Of a stretch of DNA of 64,000 nucleotides, positions 55,149 through 62,675 are shown piece after piece. Location: assembly GCA_905181635.1 (NCBI GenBank), contig CAJIYM010000003.1, forward strand, positions 289,996 to 353,995, written 5' to 3'. Made by a program: the position numbers and the translations under genes. Numbering within the stretch: the stretch's first letter is position 1; every line of letters begins with the position of its first letter. The notes beneath the pieces were generated by a model. It saw only the letters and a program-made list of their open reading frames with translations, was not told the origin of the DNA and ran no database searches. Source of the stretch: an uncultured Flavobacteriales bacterium. GTDB taxonomy: Bacteria; Bacteroidota; Bacteroidia; Flavobacteriales; BACL11.

Positions 55149-56554
55149 ATATCTAAAGTTTTTCGTGATGAAAAAGAAAGAAGAATTAGAAGTATGAAAA
55201 ACCAAAACAAAAGAATAAAAAAGTCAATTGCATATTTCGAATAAAACGAACGAAAAGTAGGGTTTTGGTACTGAAACTCTTTAACAGACCTAAAAAACTC
55301 ATTACTTGCTTTCCAGCCTCTTTCACCAGTTTTGGAGCCACCAAATGCATACTCATCATTTAAAGATTTAATAAATACTCTTCTATATTTTTCGGCTTGA
55401 TTTAAAAAACTTAGATGATGATGCATGTCAGTTCCAGACATTCCCATACTTAAATTTTGTAATGAAATAAAAGGATTAACAACGCCAAAAATCTGGTAAA
55501 TATATTTTTGTGCTTTGAGTTGATTATATAAACTTCCAAAATGTTTGTCCCATACTTTATTTCCATATTCCTCATCTTCTTGCATGAGTATTCCAGAAAA
55601 ATTAATTGGTAAATCTTGAAGTTTTTCCACCTTATACTTTTCCAAAGTAGCTTTTTCTAAAGCTTGCCTCCTATCTTCTCTAGGGTTATGACCATTAATA
55701 CCTTTTGACCTATCTTCTGCCATTGATTCTTTTAAATCAATACGTGTTGGCAGTGGAAAAATCTCTTCAGCTGTTTTACCAATTGTTGATGGCAAAAAGA
55801 TAGTCCAAATCACCCATATTAAAATAGTTAAAGATAAAGCCGAGGTGCTATTTTTAAAAACGACAGATAACAAAACAGTCAGATTAACTATTATAAAAAA
55901 GTAAACTGCATAAACTGAAAGCAATAGTGTAAGTCTTAACAAAGTGTCTGCACTTAATTGTGTACTATTAAATAAAAGCTGAACTAAAACAGATGCTAAT
56001 AATAAAACTACTCCAATGATCCAAATACTAAAAGCTTTAGCAAAAACTATCTGCTTTAAGCTCACCCCCTGAATAAGTAAAAGTTTTAGTCTACCATTAC
56101 TTCTTTCCGAAGTGTAGCTATTAAAAGAAAAGAAGATTAAGAAAAGTGGAATAATGAATTGAAAAATTAAGGCAGGCTTCAATTTCCCAAATTTTGAAAT
56201 AAGTAAAGATTGAGATGCTTCTGAAAAAGCTACATCATTTTGTTTATGACCCTCTAGTCTTAGAACATTTCCTGTAACTGAATTAATACCTTCATCAATA
56301 CTATTTAAAATGGAAGTAGATTTAAAAGCATAGGTTCCAAAATGTGCAGCACTATGAGGGTTTGATGGCTCCATTTCATCCCATTGTAATCTAATGTGTT
56401 CTTTAGCTATTTTTTGTGCTTCTACTTGTTTCTTATTTTGAATAATTCCAAAAAATGTAACTACACACAAAGCAATTAAAAAAAATAAACTTAAAAATAT
56501 AAATAATTTATTTCTAAGAAACCCTTTAAGCTCATTAACTAAAATATTTATCAT
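55145..56554 (-). CDS. ABC-2 type permease, DUF3526-like (first subunit)
   Basis: A 469-residue membrane protein. An N-terminal helix (about 15-35) is followed by a periplasmic loop with GINSVTGNVLRLEGHKQND. Helices follow around 130-265 (ALIFQFIIPLFLIFFSFNSYTSERSNGRLKLLLIQG), then a second soluble part, and a terminal helix (FFILLFWFFILLILLSF). This is the ABC-2/DUF3526 layout, also seen in Bacteroidota metal-regulated loci. It is 11 bases after the ATPase gene and overlaps the second permease. Confidence 0.8.
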   Translation of the reverse strand: MINILVNELKGFLRNKLFIFLSLFFLIALCVVTFFGIIQNKKQVEAQKIAKEHIRLQWDEMEPSNPHSAAHFGTYAFKSTSILNSIDEGINSVTGNVLRLEGHKQNDVAFSEASQSLLISKFGKLKPALIFQFIIPLFLIFFSFNSYTSERSNGRLKLLLIQGVSLKQIVFAKAFSIWIIGVVLLLASVLVQLLFNSTQLSADTLLRLTLLLSVYAVYFFIIVNLTVLLSVVFKNSTSALSLTILIWVIWTIFLPSTIGKTAEEIFPLPTRIDLKESMAEDRSKGINGHNPREDRRQALEKATLEKYKVEKLQDLPINFSGILMQEDEEYGNKVWDKHFGSLYNQLKAQKYIYQIFGVVNPFISLQNLSMGMSGTDMHHHLSFLNQAEKYRRVFIKSLNDEYAFGGSKTGERGWKASNEFFRSVKEFQYQNPTFRSFYSKYAIDFFILLFWFFILLILLSFSSRKTLDI

Positions 56555-56565
56555 AAACTGAAAGG

Positions 56566-57261
56566 TTAATTTTTCATGAAATTTATATAAATCTCTTCTA
56601 GTTGATTGGAACTAACATCTTTAGAAAGAATTTCGTTAACTAACTTGCCTTTTTTTAAAATACCAATCTTATTACATGTTTCTCGCACTCTAAAGATATC
56701 GTGTGATGCCATTAAAATAGTCGCTCCTTTTGACGCTAATTTCTTTAATATTTCTGACAATTCATTACTTGCTAAAGGATCTAATCCACTAGCAGGCTCA
56801 TCTAACAAATATATACTTGCATCTTTTGCTAAGGCAATAGCGATGCCAACTTTCTGACGCATTCCTTTAGAGTATGCAGAAGTTGACTTATTATGTGCAT
56901 CAGACTCTAAGCCACACTCTGAGAGTAATTCTTTTAATTCTTCGGTTTTATATTTTATACCAGCAATCTTGCAGAAGTAATCTAAATTCTCAAGTCCACT
57001 TAAATATGGATATAAATTGACATTCTCAGCAATATATCCAATTTTCACGTTTTTATTATTTAAATTATTTTGAGAATCAAATACTTCGATTGATCCACTA
57101 TCTGCTTGTAAAAAGCCTAAAAGTAAATTCATTGTAGTTGATTTTCCTGCACCATTAGCTCCTAAAAGTCCATAAATCTCTCCTTGATTAACTTCTAAGC
57201 AAAGATCATCAAGAGCTTTATTCTGATTAAATGATTTGTGAATGTTTTTTAATCTTATCAT
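56566..57261 (-). CDS. ABC transporter ATP-binding protein
   Basis: A 231-residue ATPase. Walker A is GLLGANGAGKSTTMN (about 37-51), the signature YSKGMRQKVGIAIALAK (about 132-148) carries an SKGMRQ version of the LSGGQ motif, and Walker B is SIYLLDEPASGLDPLA. The start at 57261 (MIRLKNIHKSFN) gives the normal N terminus; the longer open frame would overlap fur by 62 bases. It drives the two permeases downstream and lies 19 bases after the Fur-family gene, suggesting metal control. Confidence 0.92.
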   Translation of the reverse strand: MIRLKNIHKSFNQNKALDDLCLEVNQGEIYGLLGANGAGKSTTMNLLLGFLQADSGSIEVFDSQNNLNNKNVKIGYIAENVNLYPYLSGLENLDYFCKIAGIKYKTEELKELLSECGLESDAHNKSTSAYSKGMRQKVGIAIALAKDASIYLLDEPASGLDPLASNELSEILKKLASKGATILMASHDIFRVRETCNKIGILKKGKLVNEILSKDVSSNQLEEIYINFMKN

Positions 57262-57280
57262 GTAATTTATATTAATTAAT

Positions 57281-57727
57281 CTACTTATAACTTTGTTGAC
57301 AGTCAACACAGCTACCTTCGAGGATAATTTTAAGATTGTCAATTATAAATCCTTTACACTCATTTACTACAGGTATTTTAAAATCATTTATACAATACGT
57401 TTCATTACAATTAGAACATAGCAAATGGGCATGATTGTGTAAATGCTTTTCAAAACTACATTCACTTTGGCATAATGCATACCTAATTAAATTAGCCATA
57501 TCAGGAACTTTATGAATCAAACCGTTTTTTTCAAAAGCATTTAAAGCTCTATAAACTGAAACTTTATCAATTGGAAAAGATAAATTAGTAATAATCTCAT
57601 CTACTGACAATGAATATTTCTTTGTGTAGAAAAGTTCAATTAAAATTTTTCTAAACGAAGTTTTACTCAAACCATGTTGAGTTAGTATCATTCCAAAATC
57701 AATATTTTTTTTGTCAAATAATTTCAT
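57281..57727 (-). CDS. Fur family transcriptional regulator (possibly Zur)
   Basis: A 148-residue Fur-family repressor. The N-terminal winged helix includes PIDKVSVYRALNAFEKNGLI (about 50-69). The metal part has His-rich EKHLHNHAHLLCSNC and a second Cys pair CVDC near the end, together a structural zinc site, plus candidate regulatory His. The neighbouring MerC-like gene and metal-type transporter favour a zinc or other heavy-metal regulator over iron, but this is inference. It is divergent from merC across a shared control region. Confidence 0.85.
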   Translation of the reverse strand: MKLFDKKNIDFGMILTQHGLSKTSFRKILIELFYTKKYSLSVDEIITNLSFPIDKVSVYRALNAFEKNGLIHKVPDMANLIRYALCQSECSFEKHLHNHAHLLCSNCNETYCINDFKIPVVNECKGFIIDNLKIILEGSCVDCQQSYK

Positions 57728-57731
57728 TTTT

Positions 57732-57739
57732 CAAAAATA
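57732..57739 (-). promoter_or_regulatory. -7 box of the Fur-family gene
   Basis: The minus strand reads TATTTTTG, 4 bases before the ATG, with a TTG 17 bases further upstream inside the inverted repeat described next. Confidence 0.5.
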
Positions 57740-57746
57740 ATACAAT

Positions 57747-57767
57747 AAACGCAAATCAATTGCATTT
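57747..57767. promoter_or_regulatory. Candidate Fur/Zur operator
   Basis: AAACGCAA-ATCAA-TTGCATTT is an inverted repeat (7 of 8 positions match) in the space between the divergent fur and merC genes. It covers the -33 regions of both promoters, the usual place for repressor control. Confidence 0.5.
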
Positions 57768-57781
57768 ATTGAATATATATA

Positions 57782-57789
57782 TATATTTG
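57782..57789 (+). promoter_or_regulatory. -7 box of merC
   Basis: TATATTTG, with TTG (57760-57762) 19 bases upstream, fits the Bacteroidota promoter. It ends 22 bases before the merC ATG. Confidence 0.6.
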
Positions 57790-57811
57790 TCAAAAATTTA
57801 ATGAAAATTCT

Positions 57812-58210
57812 ATGAAAACTATTTCATACTCTTCAGACAATGTTGGCATAATAGCTAGTGCTTTATGTATGATACATTGTATTGGGACACCTTTTTTATT
57901 TATTGCTAAAGCATGTACAACAACTTGTTGCTCTGAAGCTCCATTATGGTGGCAGATAATAGATTACTTTTTTTTAATTATCTCGTTTTTAGCAATTTAT
58001 TTCGTCACTCAAAAGACAAGTTTAACTTGGATAAAAATAGTTTTTTGGAGCTCATGGATTATCTTACTTCTTACTATACTCAATCACACATTCCAAACAT
58101 TTGAAATACCTAAAAACTTTATATACCTACCTGCATCGACTATAATTATCTTACACTTTTATAATCTTAAGTTTTGTAAATGCTCAGAAGATAGTTGTTG
58201 TGTAAATTAA
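57812..58210 (+). CDS. MerC domain protein
   Basis: A 132-residue inner-membrane protein with four hydrophobic helices (about 8-28, 44-64, 68-88, 102-120). The Cys motifs ALCMIHCIGTPF, CTTTCC and a C-terminal KFCKCSEDSCC fit MerC-type heavy-metal transport proteins. It may move mercury, zinc or another soft metal. Its location across from a Fur-family gene suggests it is regulated by it. Repeat D follows 18 bases after its stop. Confidence 0.85.
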   Translation: MKTISYSSDNVGIIASALCMIHCIGTPFLFIAKACTTTCCSEAPLWWQIIDYFFLIISFLAIYFVTQKTSLTWIKIVFWSSWIILLLTILNHTFQTFEIPKNFIYLPASTIIILHFYNLKFCKCSEDSCCVN

Positions 58211-58228
58211 GAATATACTTTACAAAAT

Positions 58229-58298
58229 TTTAAAAAAGAGTTCGATATAAGGACGCTTAGGTCCACCAAAAATAAACCCACTCAAATGAGTGGGTTTT
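58229..58298 (+). repeat. Intergenic array repeat, copy D
   Basis: The upstream half is degenerate (AAAAAAGAGTTCGATAT, AAGGAC-GCTTA-GGTCC), but the ACCA and the terminator hairpin AAACCCACTCA/TGAGTGGGTTT (58274-58297) are perfect. The terminator serves the minus-strand LRR gene that ends at 58302. Confidence 0.8.
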
Positions 58299-58301
58299 TA
58301 T

Positions 58302-59391
58302 TTATTCCAAAATTATCTTCTTCTCAACTGTTCCATCATCATAGATGTAAAAGAATGGCTCATTTCTAGTTCCTTTACTTTCTCTGCCTAAAAGATCAAC
58401 AGTGCTGATAAGCTTTCTATTGCCACTTGGATTAATCTCAGTAATAGCTGTTAGTGTTGAGTTATATGTTAAGATACAAGTGTCTGTTACAGATCCTCCA
58501 ATACTAACTACATATACAAAATACATAGTTAGAGGGTAAGATGGGTTAATGGCACTACTAATAGAGTAATTATACCAGCTTGTATCTAAATTAATTGCTC
58601 CAAATAGATTCATATTTCCTTGTTGAATAGTATCACCATTTGCATCAATTGTAAAAGCAACATAAGGCATAGAAAGATAAGAATTATATCCGTTATATAT
58701 AGCAATATTCATTGTTAAATTAGTATTATCAATTATAACATCAGTCACCTCTAATGAATCTGCACAGCTAAATACATTAGAACAATTAGTACTAAAAGAC
58801 ATTGTTGAGTCAATCATTCCTGTATTAACCGTCCATGTAGCATTAGAATAAACAGGATCATCTACATTTATGCAAAATAATTGTGGATTATCACTAAATG
58901 TATACCAATTAGAGTTAAGGTTATTGCCATTCCTTACATCTGCATTATTTAGTTGGTTAGAATGACAAATCAAAGTAATTAAATTAATATTATTACTTAC
59001 ATCAATAGAATTGAGTTGATTTACTTCGGCACCAAATTGCATTAAATTAATATTGTTGCTTAAATCAATAGACGTAAGCTGATTATAGGAGCATCCTAAC
59101 AATTTTAATTCAATATTATTAGATACATCAAGAGAAGAAAGTAAGTTGAAGTCTACAACGCAATGTATCTAATAGTATAAAGTCTCCAATTCCTGTCAAT
59201 TCAGAGATATTTAAATTACTGACATTTAAATTTGTTACTACAGCAATATTTGAAGTAAATACAGAGTCATCTAAAACATTATCGTAGCCTAAATCAATAA
59301 GTGCCTGCTCAAAATTATCATCAGGAACATAAGTTTGTTGGGAAAATAATAATATTGGTATGCAAAGTAGTATAAATAGTATTTTTTTCAT
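58302..59391 (-). pseudogene. Leucine-rich-repeat secreted protein with T9SS tail, frameshifted
   Basis: The reading frame starts at 59391 with signal peptide MKKILFILLCIPILLFSQ and TYVPDDNFEQALIDLGYDN, typical of Bacteroidota LRR surface proteins. It then breaks near 59154 inside an LRR repeat: removing one A (T on the plus strand) restores LRCDFNLLSSLDVSNN and joins it to GCSYNQLTSIDLSNN. The remaining frame continues through several LRR units, a beta region and the tail FYIYDDGTVEKKIILE, and stops at 58302. Total length without the extra base is 363 codons. It is either a recent pseudogene or a sequencing error. Confidence 0.8.
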
Positions 59392-59395
59392 GAAG

Positions 59396-59403
59396 CAAAA
59401 CTA
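59396..59403 (-). promoter_or_regulatory. -7 box of the LRR gene
   Basis: The minus strand reads TAGTTTTG, an exact TAnnTTTG match, 4 bases before the ATG and 17 bases downstream of the palindrome AAGTTCGAACTT of repeat E. Confidence 0.5.
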
Positions 59404-59411
59404 ATCAATAA

Positions 59412-59480
59412 TTTCTAAAAAAGTTCGAACTTAGGACCGAGAGGCCCACCAAAAATAAACCCACTCATTTGAGTGGGTTT
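59412..59480 (+). repeat. Intergenic array repeat, copy E
   Basis: TTCTAAAAAAGTTCGAAC, TTAGGACC-GAGA-GGCCC, ACCA and the perfect hairpin AAACCCACTCA/TGAGTGGGTTT at 59457-59480. The terminator ends the minus-strand esterase gene; the palindrome lies in the promoter region of the LRR gene. Confidence 0.88.
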
Positions 59481-59484
59481 TTAT

Positions 59485-60540
59485 TTATTCAAGAATTATT
59501 TTCTTCTCCACCGTTCCATCATCATAGATATAAAAGAGAGGTTGGCTCTTCAAATCTTTAGATTCTCTTCCCAATAAGTCTACTATCTTAATCAATTGCT
59601 TATTATCATTCTGTCCATTATTTTCGTTGATAGATGTAGTTATACAGCCAATTAATCCGTTGATGTCATAACGTGAAACAAATTGCCAAATCTCTATATT
59701 CGCATCAATCGTCATATTTCCAAAACTTCCAGGCCAATCATGTCCTCCTCCTATCACTTTTAGTTCCTCCACGTAGGCACAACCTGATGCAGTTGACCAA
59801 GTATATCGCTCAACACTTGGACTTACAATATTAACAGTAGCAGTTGTATCACAATTGTTATGCGTTGCCCAATATCTATGTGTTGCTGCTGCAGAAATAT
59901 AATATTCTATACCGCCAAATACGATTCCATTGTATGTAGAAACAAAGTCATCCGTACCAAGTATTGTAAGAACTCCAGTGGGATGTACTGGAGAGCAAAA
60001 ACTATTTGGATTGGCTTGCATGGTTCTGGCTACTGGAGCTATAGCTGCAATTCTGTTATTAAGCTTACATCCAAGTTCAAAGGTCATATCTCCTCCTAAG
60101 GAATAACCACAAGCATATATTTTGTTCTGGTCTATTTGATAATTACTAGCAATCGTATCTATCAATGAACTAAAAAAGGGCACATCATCAAAAGCACCTG
60201 GCACTTTAGAAATCCAGTTAAAAGAGTTTCCGTCACTTGGGTCAGGACGCGCTTGGGGATAAACTAGAATAAAATCAGCAGTGTCGGCAATAGGTCTCAT
60301 GTCGGAAGATGCTTGCCAAACGGAATTTGTACCACCTCCTCCATGTAAATTAAATAGCAAAGGAAAATTTGCAGTTCCATCATAACTTGCTGGAACATAA
60401 ATGCTATATTCTCTTATTAAACCATCATGCTGTATAGTTTCGCTAATATATCCTTGAGCGTAGCTTACATTAAGAGTAGTAATAAATATGAAGAATGAAA
60501 TAATTTGTTTTGTTATTATTTTACTATAGTTATAATTCAT
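59485..60540 (-). CDS. Secreted PHB-depolymerase-type esterase with T9SS tail
   Basis: A 351-residue exported alpha/beta hydrolase. A signal peptide ends at about residue 28 (NVSYAQ). LLFNLHGGGGTNSVW (about 60-74) is the oxyanion region, ACGYSLGGDMTFE (about 142-154) is the nucleophile elbow with the catalytic Ser, and GGGHDWPG holds the catalytic His. This is the LpqC/poly(3-hydroxybutyrate) depolymerase-like family; the natural substrate is unknown. The tail VDLLGRESKDLKSQPLFYIY and then DDGTVEKKIILE is the sorting tail shared by its neighbours. Confidence 0.87.
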   Translation of the reverse strand: MNYNYSKIITKQIISFFIFITTLNVSYAQGYISETIQHDGLIREYSIYVPASYDGTANFPLLFNLHGGGGTNSVWQASSDMRPIADTADFILVYPQARPDPSDGNSFNWISKVPGAFDDVPFFSSLIDTIASNYQIDQNKIYACGYSLGGDMTFELGCKLNNRIAAIAPVARTMQANPNSFCSPVHPTGVLTILGTDDFVSTYNGIVFGGIEYYISAAATHRYWATHNNCDTTATVNIVSPSVERYTWSTASGCAYVEELKVIGGGHDWPGSFGNMTIDANIEIWQFVSRYDINGLIGCITTSINENNGQNDNKQLIKIVDLLGRESKDLKSQPLFYIYDDGTVEKKIILE

Positions 60541-60566
60541 TTTATAATGTTTTAATTTTCATGTTA

Positions 60567-60574
60567 CAAAAGTA
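60567..60574 (-). promoter_or_regulatory. -7 box of the first esterase gene
   Basis: The minus strand reads TACTTTTG, an exact TAnnTTTG match, 26 bases before the ATG and 17 bases downstream of the palindrome of repeat F. Confidence 0.5.
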
Positions 60575-60584
60575 TGTAATAATT

Positions 60585-60652
60585 TTTTAAAAAAGTTCGA
60601 ACTTAGGACCGTAAGGCCCACCAAAAAGAAACCCACTCAATTGAGTGGGTTT
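60585..60652 (+). repeat. Intergenic array repeat, copy F
   Basis: TTTTAAAAAAGTTCGAAC, TTAGGACC-GTAA-GGCCC, ACCA and the terminator hairpin AAACCCACTCAA/TTGAGTGGGTTT at 60629-60652. The small loop is GTAA instead of GAGA. Confidence 0.88.
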
Positions 60653-60656
60653 TTAT

Positions 60657-61670
60657 TTACTCAAGAATTATTTTCTTCTCCACCAAACCATCATCATAAA
60701 TATAAAACAATAACTTGTTTGATGACGATTGTATTTCTTGTCCCAGAACATTAATAGTCTTTAATAATCTTCTATTAAAAACATCCTTTTGATCATTTAA
60801 ACTTGTTGTATTGCTTCCAACTTGACTAAAAAAGTTCCAAATCTCTTCGCTTGCCCAAAAATCATCATTACCCCATGGACCTACATCAAACCATTCATGA
60901 AGACCGTTATTAACTTTATATAACCAAACCTTATCTCCTGTATTTATATTGTTATATTTTGTTACCTCTGTAAAAATATTATCATTATTAATATCCGGAA
61001 AAGTATAACTGTTATTAACGCTACAGGAACTGTAATCTGTCCAAAAGGAAACTATTGAATCAACAGAAAGATAATTTCCAACTCCTGGATAATAACCTCC
61101 ATTATAATTGAACTCATTATCATTCGTTCCATTCAAAACAAATACAGAAATATTTATTGTAGGCGAACAAATAATAGGCCATCCGTTATTTATAAAATCC
61201 CACATACCTCCACCAAGAGGAGCGATAGCAGCAAACATATTTGTAGTTTGACAGTTTGCTAAGTGATAAGACATCTCTGCTCCATAAGAGAATCCCGTTG
61301 CAAAAACTCTATTTAAATCAAATTGATATACACTCCACAATGAATCATTTAATTCCTTAATAAAATCTATATCCGAGAATCCTTCTGCGTCCCATTCAGT
61401 CATACCAGAACTACCAATAAGTCCTGTAGGATAACAAACTGCAAAATTATTCTGGTCTGATAAAATATTAAACGCAGTTGTTGACATTATACTAGATCCA
61501 CTACCTCCCCATCCATGTAACACATATACAATTGGCGAGTTAGCTGGCAAATTGTTTGGGATATGAAAATAAAACTCCCTTTGAATATTATTATGCGTAA
61601 AATAAAAAGGCCCATCTTGACCACTGACAAATAAAGGTGATATAAATAAAATAAGTAATAGCTTTCTCAT
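60657..61670 (-). CDS. Second secreted PHB-depolymerase-type esterase with T9SS tail
   Basis: A 337-residue exported alpha/beta hydrolase that is paralogous to the previous gene. The signal peptide ends ISPLFVSG. VYVLHGWGGSGSSIMS (about 48-63) and VFATGFSYGAEMSYHL (nucleophile elbow GFSYG) replace the corresponding motifs of its neighbour. NNGLHEWFD holds the likely catalytic His. The tail LLFYIYDDGLVEKKIILE differs by one residue (Leu for Thr) from the shared tail. The substrate is unknown. Confidence 0.83.
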   Translation of the reverse strand: MRKLLLILFISPLFVSGQDGPFYFTHNNIQREFYFHIPNNLPANSPIVYVLHGWGGSGSSIMSTTAFNILSDQNNFAVCYPTGLIGSSGMTEWDAEGFSDIDFIKELNDSLWSVYQFDLNRVFATGFSYGAEMSYHLANCQTTNMFAAIAPLGGGMWDFINNGWPIICSPTINISVFVLNGTNDNEFNYNGGYYPGVGNYLSVDSIVSFWTDYSSCSVNNSYTFPDINNDNIFTEVTKYNNINTGDKVWLYKVNNGLHEWFDVGPWGNDDFWASEEIWNFFSQVGSNTTSLNDQKDVFNRRLLKTINVLGQEIQSSSNKLLFYIYDDGLVEKKIILE

Positions 61671-61674
61671 AAGG

Positions 61675-61682
61675 CAAACTTA
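61675..61682 (-). promoter_or_regulatory. -7 box of the second esterase gene
   Basis: The minus strand reads TAAGTTTG, 4 bases before the ATG and 18 bases downstream of the palindrome of repeat G. Confidence 0.5.
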
Positions 61683-61691
61683 CTTAATAAT

Positions 61692-61760
61692 TTTCTAAAA
61701 AAGTTCGAACTTAGGACCGTAAGGCCCACCAAAAATAAACCCACTCAATTGAGTGGGTTT
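61692..61760 (+). repeat. Intergenic array repeat, copy G
   Basis: TTCTAAAAAAGTTCGAAC, TTAGGACC-GTAA-GGCCC, ACCA and the hairpin AAACCCACTCAA/TTGAGTGGGTTT at 61737-61760. It is the right-most copy. The terminator serves the minus-strand flavodoxin gene. Confidence 0.88.
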
Positions 61761-61764
61761 TCTT

Positions 61765-61785
61765 TTATTCAATAATTATTTTCTT
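61765..61785 (-). pseudogene. Remnant of the T9SS tail fused to the flavodoxin end
   Basis: The minus strand reads codons for KKIIIE and a stop, the last residues of the shared tail, immediately beside the flavodoxin stop (two bases overlap). A cytoplasmic flavodoxin has no use for it, so it marks the 3' end of a replaced gene. Confidence 0.6.
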
Positions 61786-62317
61786 ATTGAGACTTTACAA
61801 CTAAATCAAAATCTGACAATATAAAACCAAGCATAGATAACCATTTATCTACTCGATCCTTGGTTAATTCATATTGATTCCCCTCATCAAGAGCTAGACC
61901 ATAAAATAAGTCTTTATTTAAAAGAGCCTTAGACTCTGCAAATTCATAACCTTCTGTTGGCCAATTACCAATAATTTCACCTTCATTTCTAATAACTTCT
62001 TTTGCTAGAATACCAACACCATCAACAAAATAATCCTCATAACTATATTGATCTCCTAATCCGAATATAGCAATTGATTTACCTCTAAAATTAATTTTTT
62101 GGAAGGTTGGGAAGAATCGCTCCCAATCACTCTGTAGATCACCATCATACCACGTAGATATACCTAATAAAAGAAGATCAAATTTAGTGAAGTCATTTAT
62201 ACTTGAACTTTCAACATGTATCGATTCTACATCGTACTTGCTTAATTTTTTAACCATATACTCCATTACATCTTCAGTGTCACCCGAATCCGATCCCCAT
62301 ATTATTCCAATATTCAT
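61784..62317 (-). CDS. Flavodoxin
   Basis: A 177-residue FMN protein. The phosphate loop region is IIWGSDSGDTEDVMEYM (about 4-20); LLLGISTWYDGDLQSDWERF and IFGLGDQYSYEDYFVDGVG are the flavin-contact loops of long-chain flavodoxins. It carries electrons at low potential, often replacing ferredoxin under iron limitation. It has no signal peptide. It uses the terminator of repeat G. Confidence 0.92.
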   Translation of the reverse strand: MNIGIIWGSDSGDTEDVMEYMVKKLSKYDVESIHVESSSINDFTKFDLLLLGISTWYDGDLQSDWERFFPTFQKINFRGKSIAIFGLGDQYSYEDYFVDGVGILAKEVIRNEGEIIGNWPTEGYEFAESKALLNKDLFYGLALDEGNQYELTKDRVDKWLSMLGFILSDFDLVVKSQ

Positions 62318-62675
62318 TTCTTAAGGTTTCACTATCAAACTTGTTAATATTTATTTACAAATTAAAGTAATTTAATTTATAATTAGTCTTAATAAATATA
62401 ATATTTCAATCAAAAAAGAATACTGGGATTTACTATTAATTTAAAATACAAATCTTTTTTTAGACAATGAAGAAAATCCTACTTATTTATTTACTTTAGT
62501 AATATCAAATTACCTTAATAGCATTATGGATGTAGAGATAAATAAATTAGCAGATATTGAACTAAATATGCTTAATCATTTTAATTTCAATAAAATAGAA
62601 AATAATATTAGCGATGATAATTAAACAGTTGAGAAACAATTATTAAATAAACATACAAAAATAAATGGGGATTTT
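62318..62675. other. 358-base intergenic region
   Basis: AT-rich DNA between the flavodoxin gene and the short-chain dehydrogenase. I see one small open frame (next entry) and no clear terminator, tRNA or array repeat. Confidence 0.6.
62526..62624 (+). CDS. Possible 32-residue peptide
   Basis: ATG at 62526 opens a 32-codon frame starting MDVEINKLADIELNMLNHFN, acidic and Asn-rich, ending at TAA. There is no signal peptide, cysteine or known motif. It may be chance, but it is the only frame in this gap. Confidence 0.2.
   Translation: MDVEINKLADIELNMLNHFNFNKIENNISDDN

Noticed and set aside
57262..57342. Extended start of the ABC ATPase
   Set aside because: It overlaps the Fur-family gene and adds 27 residues before the normal ATPase N terminus.
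59412..59480. tRNA gene in the repeats
   Set aside because: Only a T-arm-like palindrome and a CCA-like end exist; there is no D arm, anticodon arm or acceptor 5' strand upstream.
52005..61785. CRISPR array
   Set aside because: The repeats are about 70 bases and the intervals are whole genes of very different length; there are no short spacers and no cas genes.
52005..61785. Integron with attC sites
   Set aside because: The repeats have no GTRRRY/RYYYAAC-type paired boxes and no integron integrase is seen; most genes read in the opposite direction to a cassette promoter model.
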